From Drechmeria coniospora (lineage: Eukaryota > Ascomycota > Sordariomycetes > Hypocreales > Ophiocordycipitaceae), in assembly GCF_001625195.1 (NCBI RefSeq), contig NC_054389.1, positions 7,808,520 through 7,872,519 on the forward strand: a DNA stretch of 64,000 bases, read 5' to 3'. The position numbers were made by a program, and so were the translations under genes. The notes under the pieces were generated by a model. The model was not told the origin of the DNA. It saw only the letters and a program-made list of their open reading frames with translations, and made no database searches. Below, in pieces: positions 24,241 to 35,845 of the stretch. Within the stretch, counting starts at the first letter, position 1, and each line of letters starts with the position of its first letter.

Positions 24241-24469
24241 TGCATGTGCACCGGCCGTCCCCGACAACGCGCGCCGCATGCGTCGGCTGCGCTCGCCGGT
24301 GTGCACCTGCGTGATGCCATTGTGCTCCTGCGTTTCCCCTGCACGTCGTCTCCGTGCTGCGATGCACACGTACCTAGGTGCGCAAGCACATGCACTCCGC
24401 ATCCTGTTGGCCGACGTTGGGTGGCATCCGGTTCAACCTTGCAATCTGCTTACGTGCAGGGGGTGCCCT

Positions 24470-25060
24470 GGCCGTGTACTCTGTACTTGTGCTTGCATCC
24501 AACGGTACTCCGCACTGCGCTGGCAAGAATGACAGGTACCTGTGCAGTGTCGGTTCTCCGTACTGGAGCTTGCATCCAACGGTGCTGGTAGAATTACAGG
24601 TGCTTTTGCAGCATCAGCACTCTTTACTGTGCTGGCAAGAATGACGAGTACTTGTGCAGTGTCGGTGCTCCGTACTGGTACTTGCATCCAACGGCACTGG
24701 TAGAATTACAGGTGCTTGTGCAGCGTCGGTGCTCCGTACTGGTACTTGCATCCAACGGCGCTGGTAGAATTACAGGTGCTTTTGCAGCATCAGCACTCCG
24801 TGCTGGTACTTGCATCCAACGGTGCTCCGTACTGGTACTTGCGCCAGCACTCCGTACTGGTACTTGCATCCACTGGCACTGGCGGAATTGCAGGTACTTT
24901 TGCGCATCGGCACCCCGTACTGGGGCTTGTATCCCATGGCGGGGCGTGAATGGCGGGCACTTGTGAGCGTCAGCGCGCCGTTCTTGTGCTTGTATCCCGC
25001 GGTGCTGGTAATTATTGCAGGTACATGTGCACTATCGGCGCTCCGCCCTGTGTGTGTACC
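24470..25060. repeat. Tandem array, ~65-bp unit, GCTCCGTACTGGTACTTGCA type
   Basis: At least seven units share CGGTGCTCCGTACTGGTACT, TGCATCCAACGG, GCTGGTAGAATTACAGGTGC and TTTGCAGCATCAGCAC. Some are fused or shortened. It is distinct in sequence from the neighbouring satellites. Confidence 0.75.
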
Positions 25061-26631
25061 TGTAATCACTCCGTGCGGAGCGAGTACTTGCGGTGCCTGC
25101 ACGACGCTGAGGGTCTCCCGACATGCATGTACCGTGGGGTGGCAAAATTGTCGATTCAATCTGTAGGAGTGGCGCTACCAAGACTGAGTCGTCATTTTTG
25201 TCAAGTTACTGTACGTGCTCTGTGCGGAGTACTCCGTACTTACTCCGTACATGCGCAAGTATCACCGTAGGAGCCGGCACGGCAAGCATCAGCTCGGCGT
25301 TGCGCTCCTCCGACCACAACCATGGATATGCGACCATGGTTAAGCACACAAACGCCGTCACCGCAGTCCCTGCTGCCCACTGTGATGCTCGTCTGCATGG
25401 ACGGTACCGAGTACGAGTAGGTGTGCGTGGGCGGTGCTGAACCTCCGGCGTCGTCGCTTCGTCGCATGGATGCCGCGCCGTGTGGTTGCACCACGCAGCC
25501 GTCGTTGCGCCGCTCGTGCATCCGGCCGTTGTGCGTCGTGCCGAGTTCGAGGGGCCCTCGAAAGGTTCCATCCACCCTTCCATCCTCGTGCTCGGCCCTT
25601 CCATCGCGTCGGCGCCAACGTCACGTCGAGCTCGCCGCTCCACCCTCTCACGATGCGTGCCGCCGGCCTGCTCCCGCTTCCGACGTTGGCGCCCGTCGAG
25701 CATGCACACCCATGTCTCCCTGGACCTGTCGTCGTCGTCGCCGCTGCGAGGAGCTCGTTGCTTCGCGCTGCGCCGAGGGTGGCAAGTGCTGGCATCCTCC
25801 AGCGGGCCGTTGGGCCTGTCGAGGCCGCAGGCGCCGGTTCTCCTCCCGAGGCCGATGGTCGAGGTCGCCTGCACTCGCCATCATTCACCTCTTCCGTGCT
25901 CGTGGCTTGCGTCGCTCGTCCGCTCCGTCCCTCGTTCGTTGCCCTCCGCTGCCTTTGCCTTTGCCCTCCGCTGTCAGCTCGACTGTCAGCTCGCTCGCCT
26001 CGTCCGGTCGCTCGTCGTCGTCGCCGTGCCGTTGCCGACATCGTCTTCGGACCGCGCGTCCGTCTCGTCCCGTGGCCTCGGGCCGGTGCCGACCATCGAG
26101 CATCCTTCCGTGACGATTCGTCTCGCGCACGCCCGACGCACCCCTGTCCGTCGCTCGACCGGGCCGTCGGAGCATTGGAAAAATCGGCCGAAATCTGTCG
26201 TATGACCGAACACGGTCGGCCGTTGTTCTGGCCGAGCCTGTTGCCCGAGTTCACCTGCCTGCGCGTGCTCGCCAACCGCCGCCGCATCTGCCTTTGCTTC
26301 TGCCGATAGCCTCTGCCGCGCCGCTGCTTCGTTGCCCGGGCCGTCGAGGCGGGCCGAGTTTGCACCTGGGACCGCGACCGCAACGCATGTCGAGGCGTGC
26401 CACGCATCGTCATCCCCTTCGCATCGTCGTCGTGGTCGTCGTGTCCGTCGATACGCTCCCGCTCCCGTCCTTGGTCGACGTCGTCCTCGGCAGACACCCC
26501 TTCCCCTGACAAGGCGTGCGCACCCATCTCCTCCGGCCGTGGGACCTCGTCGCCGGCCTTGCACCTCGTCGCCGGCCTTGCGTCTTCCGAATCCGTTGTC
26601 CGTCATCCGTCGGCCGTCGATCCGGACCGCC
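25061..26631. other. Intergenic DNA and ~1.2-kb pyrimidine-rich leader of the GT2 gene
   Basis: From about 25440 the plus strand is strongly C/T-rich with many CGTC and TCGTC words and few ATGs, typical of a fungal promoter and 5' leader. A 389-codon minus-strand frame (25358-26527) is a by-product of this skew: its translation is Arg/Ala-rich without a family pattern. Confidence 0.5.
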
Positions 26632-29577
26632 ATGGCTCTCGGTGGCTTCTTCAAGTCCAAGAGGGCGGAACCGGCGTCGGATGCGCCCCGTGACCCTCCC
26701 CAGGAGGCGCCTCCTCGTCTGCGGCGAGCAGAGCCGTCCGTCGTCTCGGAGAAGCGGCCGTCGTCGGTAGTGAGCGGAGACGATGTCGACCTCCGACCTC
26801 CCCCTCGCTTCCACTCGCGGCCGCAGTCGAGCTCGGGACACTCGACGCCGTCGACCAGCGGCTCCATGTTCCTCGACGACATCAAGCACGAGGTCATGGT
26901 CAACTACCTCTACCAGCAGCAGTGCTCGCACATGTGGGTGGGCGATGGCTCCGCCGACGTGGAGGGCGTGCTCCTGCGCAAGGCGAGGGGTCGTTACATG
27001 GCCTGCCCGCCCATGCTCGGTGGCTCCCCCTTCGCCGTCGCTTGCGCCGTCATGAACGTCCAGGTAGGCGACCTCGTCCGTCCGTCTTCGCCGAACCGGC
27101 TGACCCGGCCGTCACCTGTCGTTCCTTAGTGCGCCATGACCGTCAACTCGCGCGTCATCAAGACCTTCTTGCAGTGGTCGCCCGAGGCCGTCGACGTGCC
27201 TCTCATGAACGGACTGCGCGTGCAGATCCTACCGGCCGTCGAGGATCTCGCCCGCGCCCGGAAGCATCAGTTCGCCGCCTTTGTCGCCTCCGAAGGCCTG
27301 CTCGTCGTCTGGGACGACGACCCGCTGCACCTTGTCCAGCGCGCCAAGGCCATCGAGTCGGAGCTCATGGAGCTCGTCTGGAAGGCCGGCAGTGTCGTCG
27401 ACGACGACGACGACGAGAAGCGCGCCGGAGCCGGAGCCGAGGCCGAGATCGACGAGGAGAGCGGCGAGGTCAAGGCCGAGCGGCGCCCGATCCACATGCA
27501 AAACACCGTCCTCGTCTCCGTCACCTTGGTTCTCGTCATCGTCTCGCTCGGTGCCGCCTGGAGGCAGCTCGCCATCGAGGTCTCCGTCGACGGCAGCTAC
27601 CTCCGCCTCGGCCTCGTCGCCCTCGCGCCCCTCCAAATCTTCTTCACCCTCTTCTTCGCCCAGGTCATCGTCGGCTGCCTCGCTCAAATCTTCGGCCCCA
27701 TCCGCCAGCTCAGCGTAAACTCCAAGTTTTACTCCGGCCGACCGCCCCCGCGGCTGCGCACGGCGACGCTGCCGCACGTCACCATCCAGTGTCCCGTCTA
27801 CAAGGAGGGTCTGCAGGCCGTCGTCGTGCCGACGGTCAAGTCCGTCAAGCAGGCCATGTCGACGTACGAGCTCCAGGGAGGCTCGGCCAACCTCTTCGTC
27901 AACGACGACGGCCTACAGCTCCTCTCGGAAGAGGATCGTCGCGCACGCATCGACTTTTACGCCGACAACGGCATCGGCTGGGTCGCCCGCCCGCGGCACG
28001 GCGAGCACGGCTTCCGGCGCAAGGGCAAGTTCAAGAAGGCGTCCAACATGAACTTTGCCCTCATGGTGTCCTGCGCCGTCGAGGAGAAGCTCCAGGCCGT
28101 CAGCCGCGGCGCCGAGTGGAGCCAGAACGACGAGGCCCTCGTCTATGAGCAGGCTCTCGGGGAGGTGCTCGACGAGGACGGGCGGGCATGGGCCGACGGC
28201 AACATTCGTGTCGGCGACTATATTCTCCTCATCGACTCGGACACGCGCGTCCCCGCCGACTGTCTGCTCGATGCCGTGTCCGAGATGGAGCAGTCGCCCG
28301 ACGTCGGTATCCTGCAGTTCTCGTCGGGCGTCATGCAGGTCGTCCACACGTACTTTGAGAACGGCATCACCTTCTTCACCAACCTCATCTACTCGGCCAT
28401 CCGGTACACCGTCTCCAACGGCGACGTCGCCCCCTTCGTCGGCCACAACGCCGTGCTGCGCTGGTCAGCCATCCAGCAGGTGTCGTACCGCGACGAGGAC
28501 GGCTACGACAAGTTTTGGTCCGAGAGCCACGTGTCCGAGGACTTTGACATGTCCCTTCGCCTGCAGTGCACCGGGTACATCATCCGCCTCGCCGCCTGGG
28601 CCGGCGACGGCTTCAAGGAGGGCGTGTCGCTGACCGTCTATGACGAGCTCGCGCGCTGGGAAAAGTACGCGTACGGCTGCAACGAGCTGCTCTTCAACCC
28701 CATCCGGACCTGGCTTTGGCGCGGGCCCTTCACGCCGCTGTTTCGTCGCTTCCTCTTCTCGGGCATCCGCTTCACCTCCAAGATCACCGTCATCTCGTAC
28801 ATCGGCACCTACTATGCCATCGGCGCCGCCTGGATCATGACGGCCGTCAATTATTTCCTCGTCGGCTGGTTCAACGGGTACCTCGACAAGTACTACGTTG
28901 ACTCGTGGCAGGTCTGGTTCTCCATCATCATCGTCTTCAACGGCCTCGGAAACATCGCCCTCGCCGTCATGAGGTACCGCATCGGCGAGCGCAGCCTGCT
29001 CGGGGCCTTGTGGGAAAACTTCAAGTGGACCTTGATGCTGGCCATCTTCCTCGGCGGCCTGTCGCTTCACATCAGCCAGGCGCTGCTGGCGCACATGTTC
29101 GAGGTCGACATGACCTGGGGGGCGACGAGCAAGGAGGCCGAGTTCTCCAACTTTTTCATCGAGGTCCCCAAGGTGCTGAAGAAGGTGAGTGGCGAGCGTG
29201 AATCCCGGCCGGAGGCGACATCGTCAGAAACTTCACTCGCACGAGCCGTGGCCTGTCGGTCCGGGTCTACCCTATTCCGACGGCTGCGGTGGTTCCTGCC
29301 TTGCCTGCCGTTGCGTACCTGCCATCCGGCGGCCATGACGACGCCTCTGAGCCTCACTGCTAACCATCGTTCGTCTTGCCACGTATAGTTTAAATTCTCC
29401 ATGCTCTTCGCCCTGTTCTTCATCGTCGGCATGATCATCCTTGCCGTCGCGCCTTTCATCCCGCACGACTGGCGCATCACCGATTTCGTCGCCATATTGC
29501 CCTTGGCCACCGTCGCCGCGAGCCACTTTCTCCTCCCGCTCGCCTTGAACCCGGCCCTCATGACCTTTTCGTGGTAG
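26632..29577 (+). CDS. Multi-membrane family 2 glycosyltransferase (fungal GT2 type)
   Basis: Three exons, 26632-27063, 27130-29184 and 29389-29577, encode 891 aa. Introns are 66 nt and 204 nt, both phase 0 (donors GTAGGC and GTGAGT; branch CTGAC and GCTAACC). A Ser/Pro-rich N-terminus (1-85) precedes two membrane segments (about 265-330). A cytosolic GT2 domain follows: QCPVYKEG, NDDG (about 401-404), the DxD-type DSDTRVP (Asp513), SEDFD (Asp615) and ARWEKYAYG (Trp654, in place of the QxxRW of chitin synthases). Five further membrane segments end in the small third exon. This layout fits processive GT2 enzymes that extrude a polysaccharide. It resembles the conserved fungal GT2 reported as needed for hyphal growth on surfaces in Zymoseptoria and Fusarium; product unknown. 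Confidence 0.87.
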
Positions 29578-29659
29578 AGAAACAGGTCCAAGATGGTGTA
29601 CGGCTGGGTCTGACATTCAGAATCATCATCGACCTTGGACCCGGGATGACGCCGACATG

Positions 29660-30745
29660 CCAATAATCTCATGCCTCCCGCCAGCTGGTCCTGGCAGCAT
29701 GGGCAGTCCCTTGTCATTGCTGCTTCTGAACCCAGTATCAGCAAGAGTCCGATGCTGGATGATGCTACCGAGAGGGCCATCGAAAAAAAAGGGGGGTGCC
29801 GTGGGACTCGGAGCATGAGAGGACGCAGCTTTGTTGTCGGCAATGAACCTACGCTTCTCATGGCCGGTTCTTGATCCAGCACTTGAGATAAGCCGATGAT
29901 GCTATCGATATGGTAACCGAAACAAACGGGCACCGTGGGACTCGGAGCATAGAAGACGGAGCTTTGTTGTCGGCAACGAACCTACATTCCTCATCGCCGG
30001 CTCTCGACCCAGCACTTGAGATAAGCCGATGATGCTATCGAGATGGTAACCGAAATACACGGGCACCGTGGGACTCGGAGCATAGAAGACGCAGCTTTTT
30101 TGTCGGCAACGAACGTACGTTCCTCATCGCCGGCTCTCGACCTAGCACCTGACATAACCCGAGCTTGACACTGTCGAGATGACGATCGAAAAAGGGCGCC
30201 GTGGGACTCGGAGCATGAGAAGACGCAGTGAGACGACGCAGTTGTGTTGTCGCCAACTAACCTACCTTACTCATTGCTGGTTCTCGACCCAGCACCAGAA
30301 ATAATTCGATCCAGCAATAACTCGATGCTTTATACAACCAAGATGACAATCGAGAAAAAAGGGGGCGCCTTCGGACTCGGAGCATGAGAAGACGCAGTGA
30401 GACGACGCAGTTGTGTTGTCGCCAACGAACCTACGTTGCTCATTGCCGGATCTCGGCCCAGCACCAGAAATAATCCGGCCCAGAAAAAAACCGATGCTTG
30501 ATACTACCGAAATGGCAATCGAAGAAAAGGGCGCCGTGGGACTCGGAGCATGAGAAAACGCAGTGAGACGACGCAGCTGTGTTGTCGCCGACGAATCTAC
30601 GTTCCTCATCGCCGAATCTCGTCCCAGCACCAGAAATAATCCGATGCTTGATACGACCAAAATCACCACCGAAACAAAAGGACGCCGCGGGACTCGAAAC
30701 AGTACAAGAAGCAGCTTTGCTGTCGGCAACGAACCTACCTGGATC
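29660..30745. repeat. 130-170-bp minisatellite 3' of the GT2 gene, about seven units
   Basis: The landmark GGGACTCGGAGCAT recurs with its GAC at about 29804, 29939, 30072, 30205, 30374, 30540 and (diverged) 30691, giving spacings of 135, 133, 133, 169, 166 and 151 bp. Each unit also contains TTGTCGGCAACGAACCTACG or the variant TTGTCGCCAACGAACCTACG, CTCATYGCCG, CGACCCAGCAC and a CGATGCT block. Units of the longer class contain an extra AGTGAGACGACGCAG. It begins less than 100 bp after the GT2 stop. Confidence 0.85.
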
Positions 30746-31488
30746 ATAATGTGCGCCCCCTCCAGCCATCAAAGCCATGGATGCTGTGACCAGCACTGCC
30801 AGTGTGCTCACCATAGCATGGGCTGCAATGGTGTGGGCCAAGGCATAACGGTCGGCGCATACGATAATGTCGTCGAGACAGGTCGGGCCCCCCAACGAGT
30901 GGTGGGGAGAGAGGTCGACACGCGCCGGGCGCCATACCCCAACGACTGGGAAGAAGTGCTGCTGCCGTACGACGACCGGCACGACCCGAGACTCGATGGC
31001 CTCAAGGTCCATCCGGCGTCTGCCTCTAGAACTCCGTGCGCGAACAATGCCCGAGTTCAATCGCAAGCAAGCCATCCGCTTGGGACAGGCAGGGCGCTAC
31101 TGACGATGGGGGAACTGCTGCCAAGAATGACATATATGTACGCTTCAAAGTATGAGTGTCGCGCGAATCAGACACATCTAATATTTTAAATAGAACTCTG
31201 TTTGATGCATCAAAATGGATACCTTATCGTGCAATATGTACCTGTCGAAGCCAATGGTTAGGTGATTGTGGTAAGCCAACCCAGCCATCATCCGTGCCAG
31301 TCTATCTGCTGTAAAACCCAAACGCCTCTACGAATCTGCGCATCGTATCAAGTCTATCCAGCCATTGCCTTTCTTCCGTCGGCGAACACGGTCGCGCCAA
31401 GTTCCAGTCCGAGAAAGAGCCCGTCTTCCTGCACGCCTCGACGCATAATCCACCAAGCCAAGAACAGAACCAAAGGGGGCGCGGCGGC
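30746..31488. other. Intergenic spacer between minisatellite and New1-type gene
   Basis: No gene seen. An AT-rich segment (about 31130-31230) precedes the 3' end of the minus-strand ABC-F gene. Confidence 0.45.
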
Positions 31489-33000
31489 TCAGTTATCCTC
31501 GTCGTCCGTGTCCGGTGGGTGCGGCGTGCCCTTGGGGCTGTTGAGCCACTCAATGTGCCGCAGACGGCGGCGCACCTCGCGCTCCTTGAGCTCCTTCTTG
31601 GTCATCTTCTTCTTCTTGCGGGCCCTAAACTTCATGTCGCCGTTGTCCTCGGCGCCCGAGTTCACGGCGCTGCTGACGACGGAGCTCGCGGCCGTGCTGT
31701 TCACGCCGCTGCCGGGCCGGCTGTCTTCGAAGCGGTCGAGGCTAACGGCCGTGGTGCCGCGCAGCGCGACCCGTCCATCGGCGACGTGCCACTGCTCGGA
31801 GCACAGGGCGCCGACAAACTCTTCATTGTGGGAGATGAGGATGACGCCGCCCTTAAACTCGCGGATGGCCACGGCGAGGCCGCCGAGGGAGTCGCGGTCG
31901 AGGAAGTTGGTCGGCTCGTCGAGCACCAGGAGGTGAGGGTTGTTCCACATGGCGCCGGCGATGACCACCTTGACCTTTTGCCCGCCCGAGAGCGAGCCGA
32001 TCTCGTTGTGGTTGGCAATGTCGGGGTCGAGGCCGAGGTCCTCAAAGTGCTTGGAGATGACCTTGGGGAGGAGCTCGCGGTAGCCGAGGCCCTCGCGCGA
32101 GGCCTCGTGGTCGTCAAACTCCTGGACGAGCTTGTTGAAGCCCAGCTCGATGAGGGTGTCGCGCGAGAGCATGTTGTTGTTCTTGGGGAGCAGGCCGCGC
32201 CATTTGCTGTCCGACGTCAGCTCGCATCTTGCGTGGTGTCGCGCGAGGTCGCGCGAGAGGGGGGGCACCTACACTTCGTATTGAAACGTCTTCTTGTACT
32301 TTTGACGACCGACGAGGGCCTCGATCTGCTTCTGCGACTTGCCGTCCTTCATGTCGATCCACTTGTCCATTTGCTCGCGATCCTTGTCGGAGAGGACGCG
32401 CGTCTGTTTCATGTGCACCTCGCGGTCGTCGCCGTTGGCGTAGCGCCACTGCAGGTACTGGTTCGGCGTCTTCTCGAGGTGCATCTCGACGTGCTCGAGG
32501 GCGTGCTGCTTGATGTAGCCGATGCGCAGGTTCGGGTGCTTCTCGACCTTGCCCGTCGTCGGGATGGTCTCGCCCGTGAGCAGCTTGATGAGCGTCGACT
32601 TGCCGGCGCCGTTGGGCCCGATGATGGCGACGCGAGACGACAGCGAGAGCTGGCACGAGACGTCGGCGAGCGACGTCTTGGTCGCGCCGGGGTAGGCGTA
32701 CGAGACGTTGCTCATGCGGATGATGGCGCGCGTGAGCGACTTGACGCCCGTGAGGATGCCGGGGGGCGGGAACTTGAACTGGACGTTGCTCGCCGAGAGG
32801 GTGTAGTAGCTCTTGGCCTCGGGCCGGACCTCGACAAAGGCGGCCAGGTTGCCCTTGTAGCAGGCCAGCTTCTTGCCCGGCTCGTAGTGGTAGATGTCGG
32901 TGGTGACGTTGTCGAGGAAGCCCGAGTCGTGGGAGACGATGAGGCTCGTGATGTCAGTGTGCGTCTTGAGATAGTTTTCCAACCACGCAATGTTGGTCAC

Positions 33001-33033
<33 letters not shown>

Positions 33034-34878
33034 GACGTCGGCCTTTTGCAGCATGGCGCGGGCGAGGGCGAGCTTCATCTTCCAACCGCCGGACAGCGAT
33101 CCGACCTTTTCGGCCTGGCGACCTTCGGGGCCCGAGGTGAAGCCAAACTCCTCGAGCACCTCGGCGATGCGCTCGGTTCCCTGCGCCGAAATGCTGGGAT
33201 CCTTGGAGACGAACTCGAGGATGCTGATGTCGGCGTCCTCGCCCTGGTTGTGCTCGACGAAGCAGGTGCGCAGCACGTCCTGGGGGGGGAAGCCCTCGAG
33301 CTTGCCGTTGGCGATGCTCCTCATCAGCGTCGACTTGCCGGCGCCGTTGCGGCCGCACAGGCCGTAGCGGTGGCCCTTGAGAAGCCTCAGGTTGGTGTGG
33401 GAGAGCAGCAGCATGCCGCCGTAGGCGAGCGAGAAGTCGGCGTTGACAATCTCGACCTCGCCGTCGTCCTCCTTCTCGGGCACGCCGTGGCGCCGATGGT
33501 CCTCGTCGACGTACAGCTTCTCGACGGCGTCGCCGATCTTCCGGTGGGCACCGTCCTCCTTGACGACGGTCTGCAGGTACGGAGCGATGCGGGCGGAGAT
33601 GCGGGCGACGAATCGGAAGTTGACGTCGGTCGCCACCATGTCGCAGATATACGGTCGTGCCGAGGCGTAGGTGTCGGCGTGACCGACGAGGCCGCCGTGC
33701 TTCTTGATCTGCTCGTCGAGGACCTTGGCCACGTCGTCCGAGGTCGTCTTGGCGATGATGTCACGGTCGTTGCCCATGGCGTGCTGCATCGTCGCCAAGG
33801 CTCGCTCGGCGAGCTCACGAACTTCGGGGAGCGACGCCCGGTCGCAGACGGCCTTGACGCCGGGCATCAGCTTGGGCAGGAAGGTCCGGGCCTCGATGGG
33901 ATCGTGAACGAGCTTGGTGAGGTTCTCGACGATGACGACAGTCTGACGCAGCACCTCCTGCGCCGTGTTGGGCGAGTTGAGGGAGCGCTCGAGGAAGGGC
34001 GTCAGGAGGGCGAGGACGGGCGAGGTGACGATGGCAACAAAGGTCGTCTGCGAGAGCGCGTGGATGGCCTTTTGCAGCGTTTGCGTCGACGGGTGCTGCA
34101 TGGTGTCGACGAGGAGGGGTATCCGGGGCGCCACGTCGTCGTTGGACAGGAGGGTCGTGAGCGAGTTCATGGTGAGGACGGACTGCTTCTCGACCTCGCC
34201 CTTGAGGTCGTGCATGCCGCCTTCGACGAGGGGGATGAGGCCGGCGAGCTTGGAGCCCATGGACTCGCGGAGGATGTCCTTGTCGGCCGCCTCCTCCTTG
34301 GTGGTGCCGATGGCGATCTGGGCCTTGTCGGCCATCTTCTGCAGCATCTTGTAGGCGCCGACGGTCCCCTGCCACTTTCCCGTCTTCTTGCCCAGGTAGC
34401 GGGACAGGACGGGCAGCAGGCCGGAGACGAGGGCCTCGGCGCTGAGGTTCGCGAAGAGGGCGTCGAGGCCATACTGGGCAGCCTCACGGACGACGGCACC
34501 CTTATCGGAGAGTGCGTCCAGCGCGCAGGCGACGAGGCCCTCGTCCTGAACGAGAAACAGGACCTCGCTCAGGGGCTGCCTCTGGGGGAATCGCTCGAAG
34601 AGGGCGCCGAGGAGGTTCTGGCTGCTCTCCCGCCGGAGGCCATCCTTCTTATCGGCGGCCGCCTTTTTGATCTCGGCCAGGACGCCGTACGTCTGGAGGC
34701 CGGCGAAGCCGACGGAGTTGAGGAACAGGTCGCAGAGGGCATAGCTCGCGTCGACCGAGGCAGACGATGTCTTGGCCGTGAAGATGGTGGTGACAAAGGC
34801 AGAGACGTCCTCCTGAGACGGCGGAGGACCGGCACCCTTGGCCACCATGACGGGTGGCGAGACGGGACAAGATGCCAT
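31489..34878 (-). CDS. new1: New1/Elf1-type ABC-F ATPase (eEF3-like)
   Basis: Two exons on the minus strand, 34878-32273 and 32206-31489, encode 1107 aa. The 66-nt intron (GTAGGT...GCTGACG...ACAG) splits a Val codon, restoring YEVKWRGLLP. HEAT-like repeats occupy about 40-430. Two ABC domains follow: Walker A GRNGAGKST (Lys515) with LSGGW and LLLDEPTNHLD, then GPNGAGKST (Lys760) with LSGGQ and LVLDEPTNFLD. A chromodomain-like insert starts within ABC2 near 860. The C-terminus has KARKKKK-like basic residues and ends HIEWLNSPKGTPHPPDTDDE, which I recognise as New1/Elf1 rather than the Lys-rich tail of eEF3. Yeast New1 acts on ribosomes in translation termination; fission-yeast Elf1 is linked to mRNA export. 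The symbol is by similarity. Confidence 0.88.
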
Positions 34879-35486
34879 GAGCGATGCTGTGCTGCCTCTG
34901 TTTCTGGCTGTCGGGATTGCGTCTTGTCACCGCAGGGGCAGCACCGGGTACGCTCAGGGACGGGAGAGAGGGGGGGGGGAGGTGGAAGAGAGGAGTGGAA
35001 ATGGAAAAGTTTAAAGTTGGCCTACCATGTGGTAAATTATCATGGAGCCTTTGGCCGATAACGTCGCAGATACGGACGAGGCTGAGAGCCATTGAAATTT
35101 TCCCACCGCTTACCCCATTTGCCCCGCCCGCGGCAAACCTTGGCGGCACCGTCCTCGCCCGCCAAGCAAAGATGCCGCTGCGTCTCGTGCCAGCGCACAA
35201 CGGCAGTAACAATATTATGCTATTATTATTTATCGCTCCGTGCTCGACGAGTGCGCCTACGGAGTGCACGGTGCTCGCCTCTGCCAATCGTTTCGACCTC
35301 GCGAGGCTGCCAAGGTCCGACGATGCCACCTCCATCGCCGACGCTTCTCGCCAAGCAGACAGCATCCTACATGACGGCGAACATGGGGGAAAGATGCCGA
35401 GACGGCCGTGGGCTTGCTCGCTCATGTGTGCCGACCGAGGCTGACCGACGCCGACTCGTATCTGCGTGTAAATGGTGCCACATGCG
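34879..35486. promoter_or_regulatory. Upstream region of the New1-type gene
   Basis: About 600 bp ahead of the minus-strand start, with a purine-rich plus strand (pyrimidine-rich on the coding strand) at 34955-35010. No defined site was recognised. Confidence 0.35.
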
Positions 35487-35598
35487 ATGTTGCCACTGCC
35501 ATGTTGCCACTGCCATGTTGTCACTGCAATGTTGCCACTGCAATGTTGCCACTGCCATGTTGCCACTGCCATCTCCACAGGCAATGTTGCCACATCGA
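35487..35598. repeat. 14-bp minisatellite, ATGTTGCCACTGCC
   Basis: Six near-identical 14-mers run from 35487 with C/T and C/A variants, followed by a degraded unit and one more ATGTTGCCAC after a short interruption. It lies between the New1-type and Erf2-type genes. Confidence 0.85.
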
Positions 35599-35845
35599 CG
35601 GCATCATCTATTTGCCGTCATCGGTTACATACGAACACACCCATCCGGCGGCCGCAGATTGACATGGGCACGGGTTGCAACGGCCAAATGGCATCGCCAA
35701 CCAGCCGCCGCCGCCACTGTCAACGGTCCCGGCTCCGGCGGGCGCTCCGTCGTCCTTGGCCGGCCATGATCCTTGAGGCGTCGGGTGACGTCGTCGAAGC
35801 GGCGTCGCGGCTAGCATCGACGAGATGCCCGACGGGGCAGACGTG

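Noticed and set aside
21480..25200. Telomere or subtelomere boundary
   Set aside because: No TTAGGG-type arrays were found, and single-copy genes lie on both sides.
25358..26527. 389-codon minus-strand open frame
   Set aside because: Arises from the pyrimidine-rich leader of the GT2 gene; Arg/Ala-rich, no family pattern, no splice continuation.
31519..35061. 1180-codon plus-strand open frame
   Set aside because: It is antisense to the New1-type gene; GC-rich third positions of the real gene remove stops from the opposite strand. Its translation (Val/Leu/Glu/Arg-rich) matches no family.
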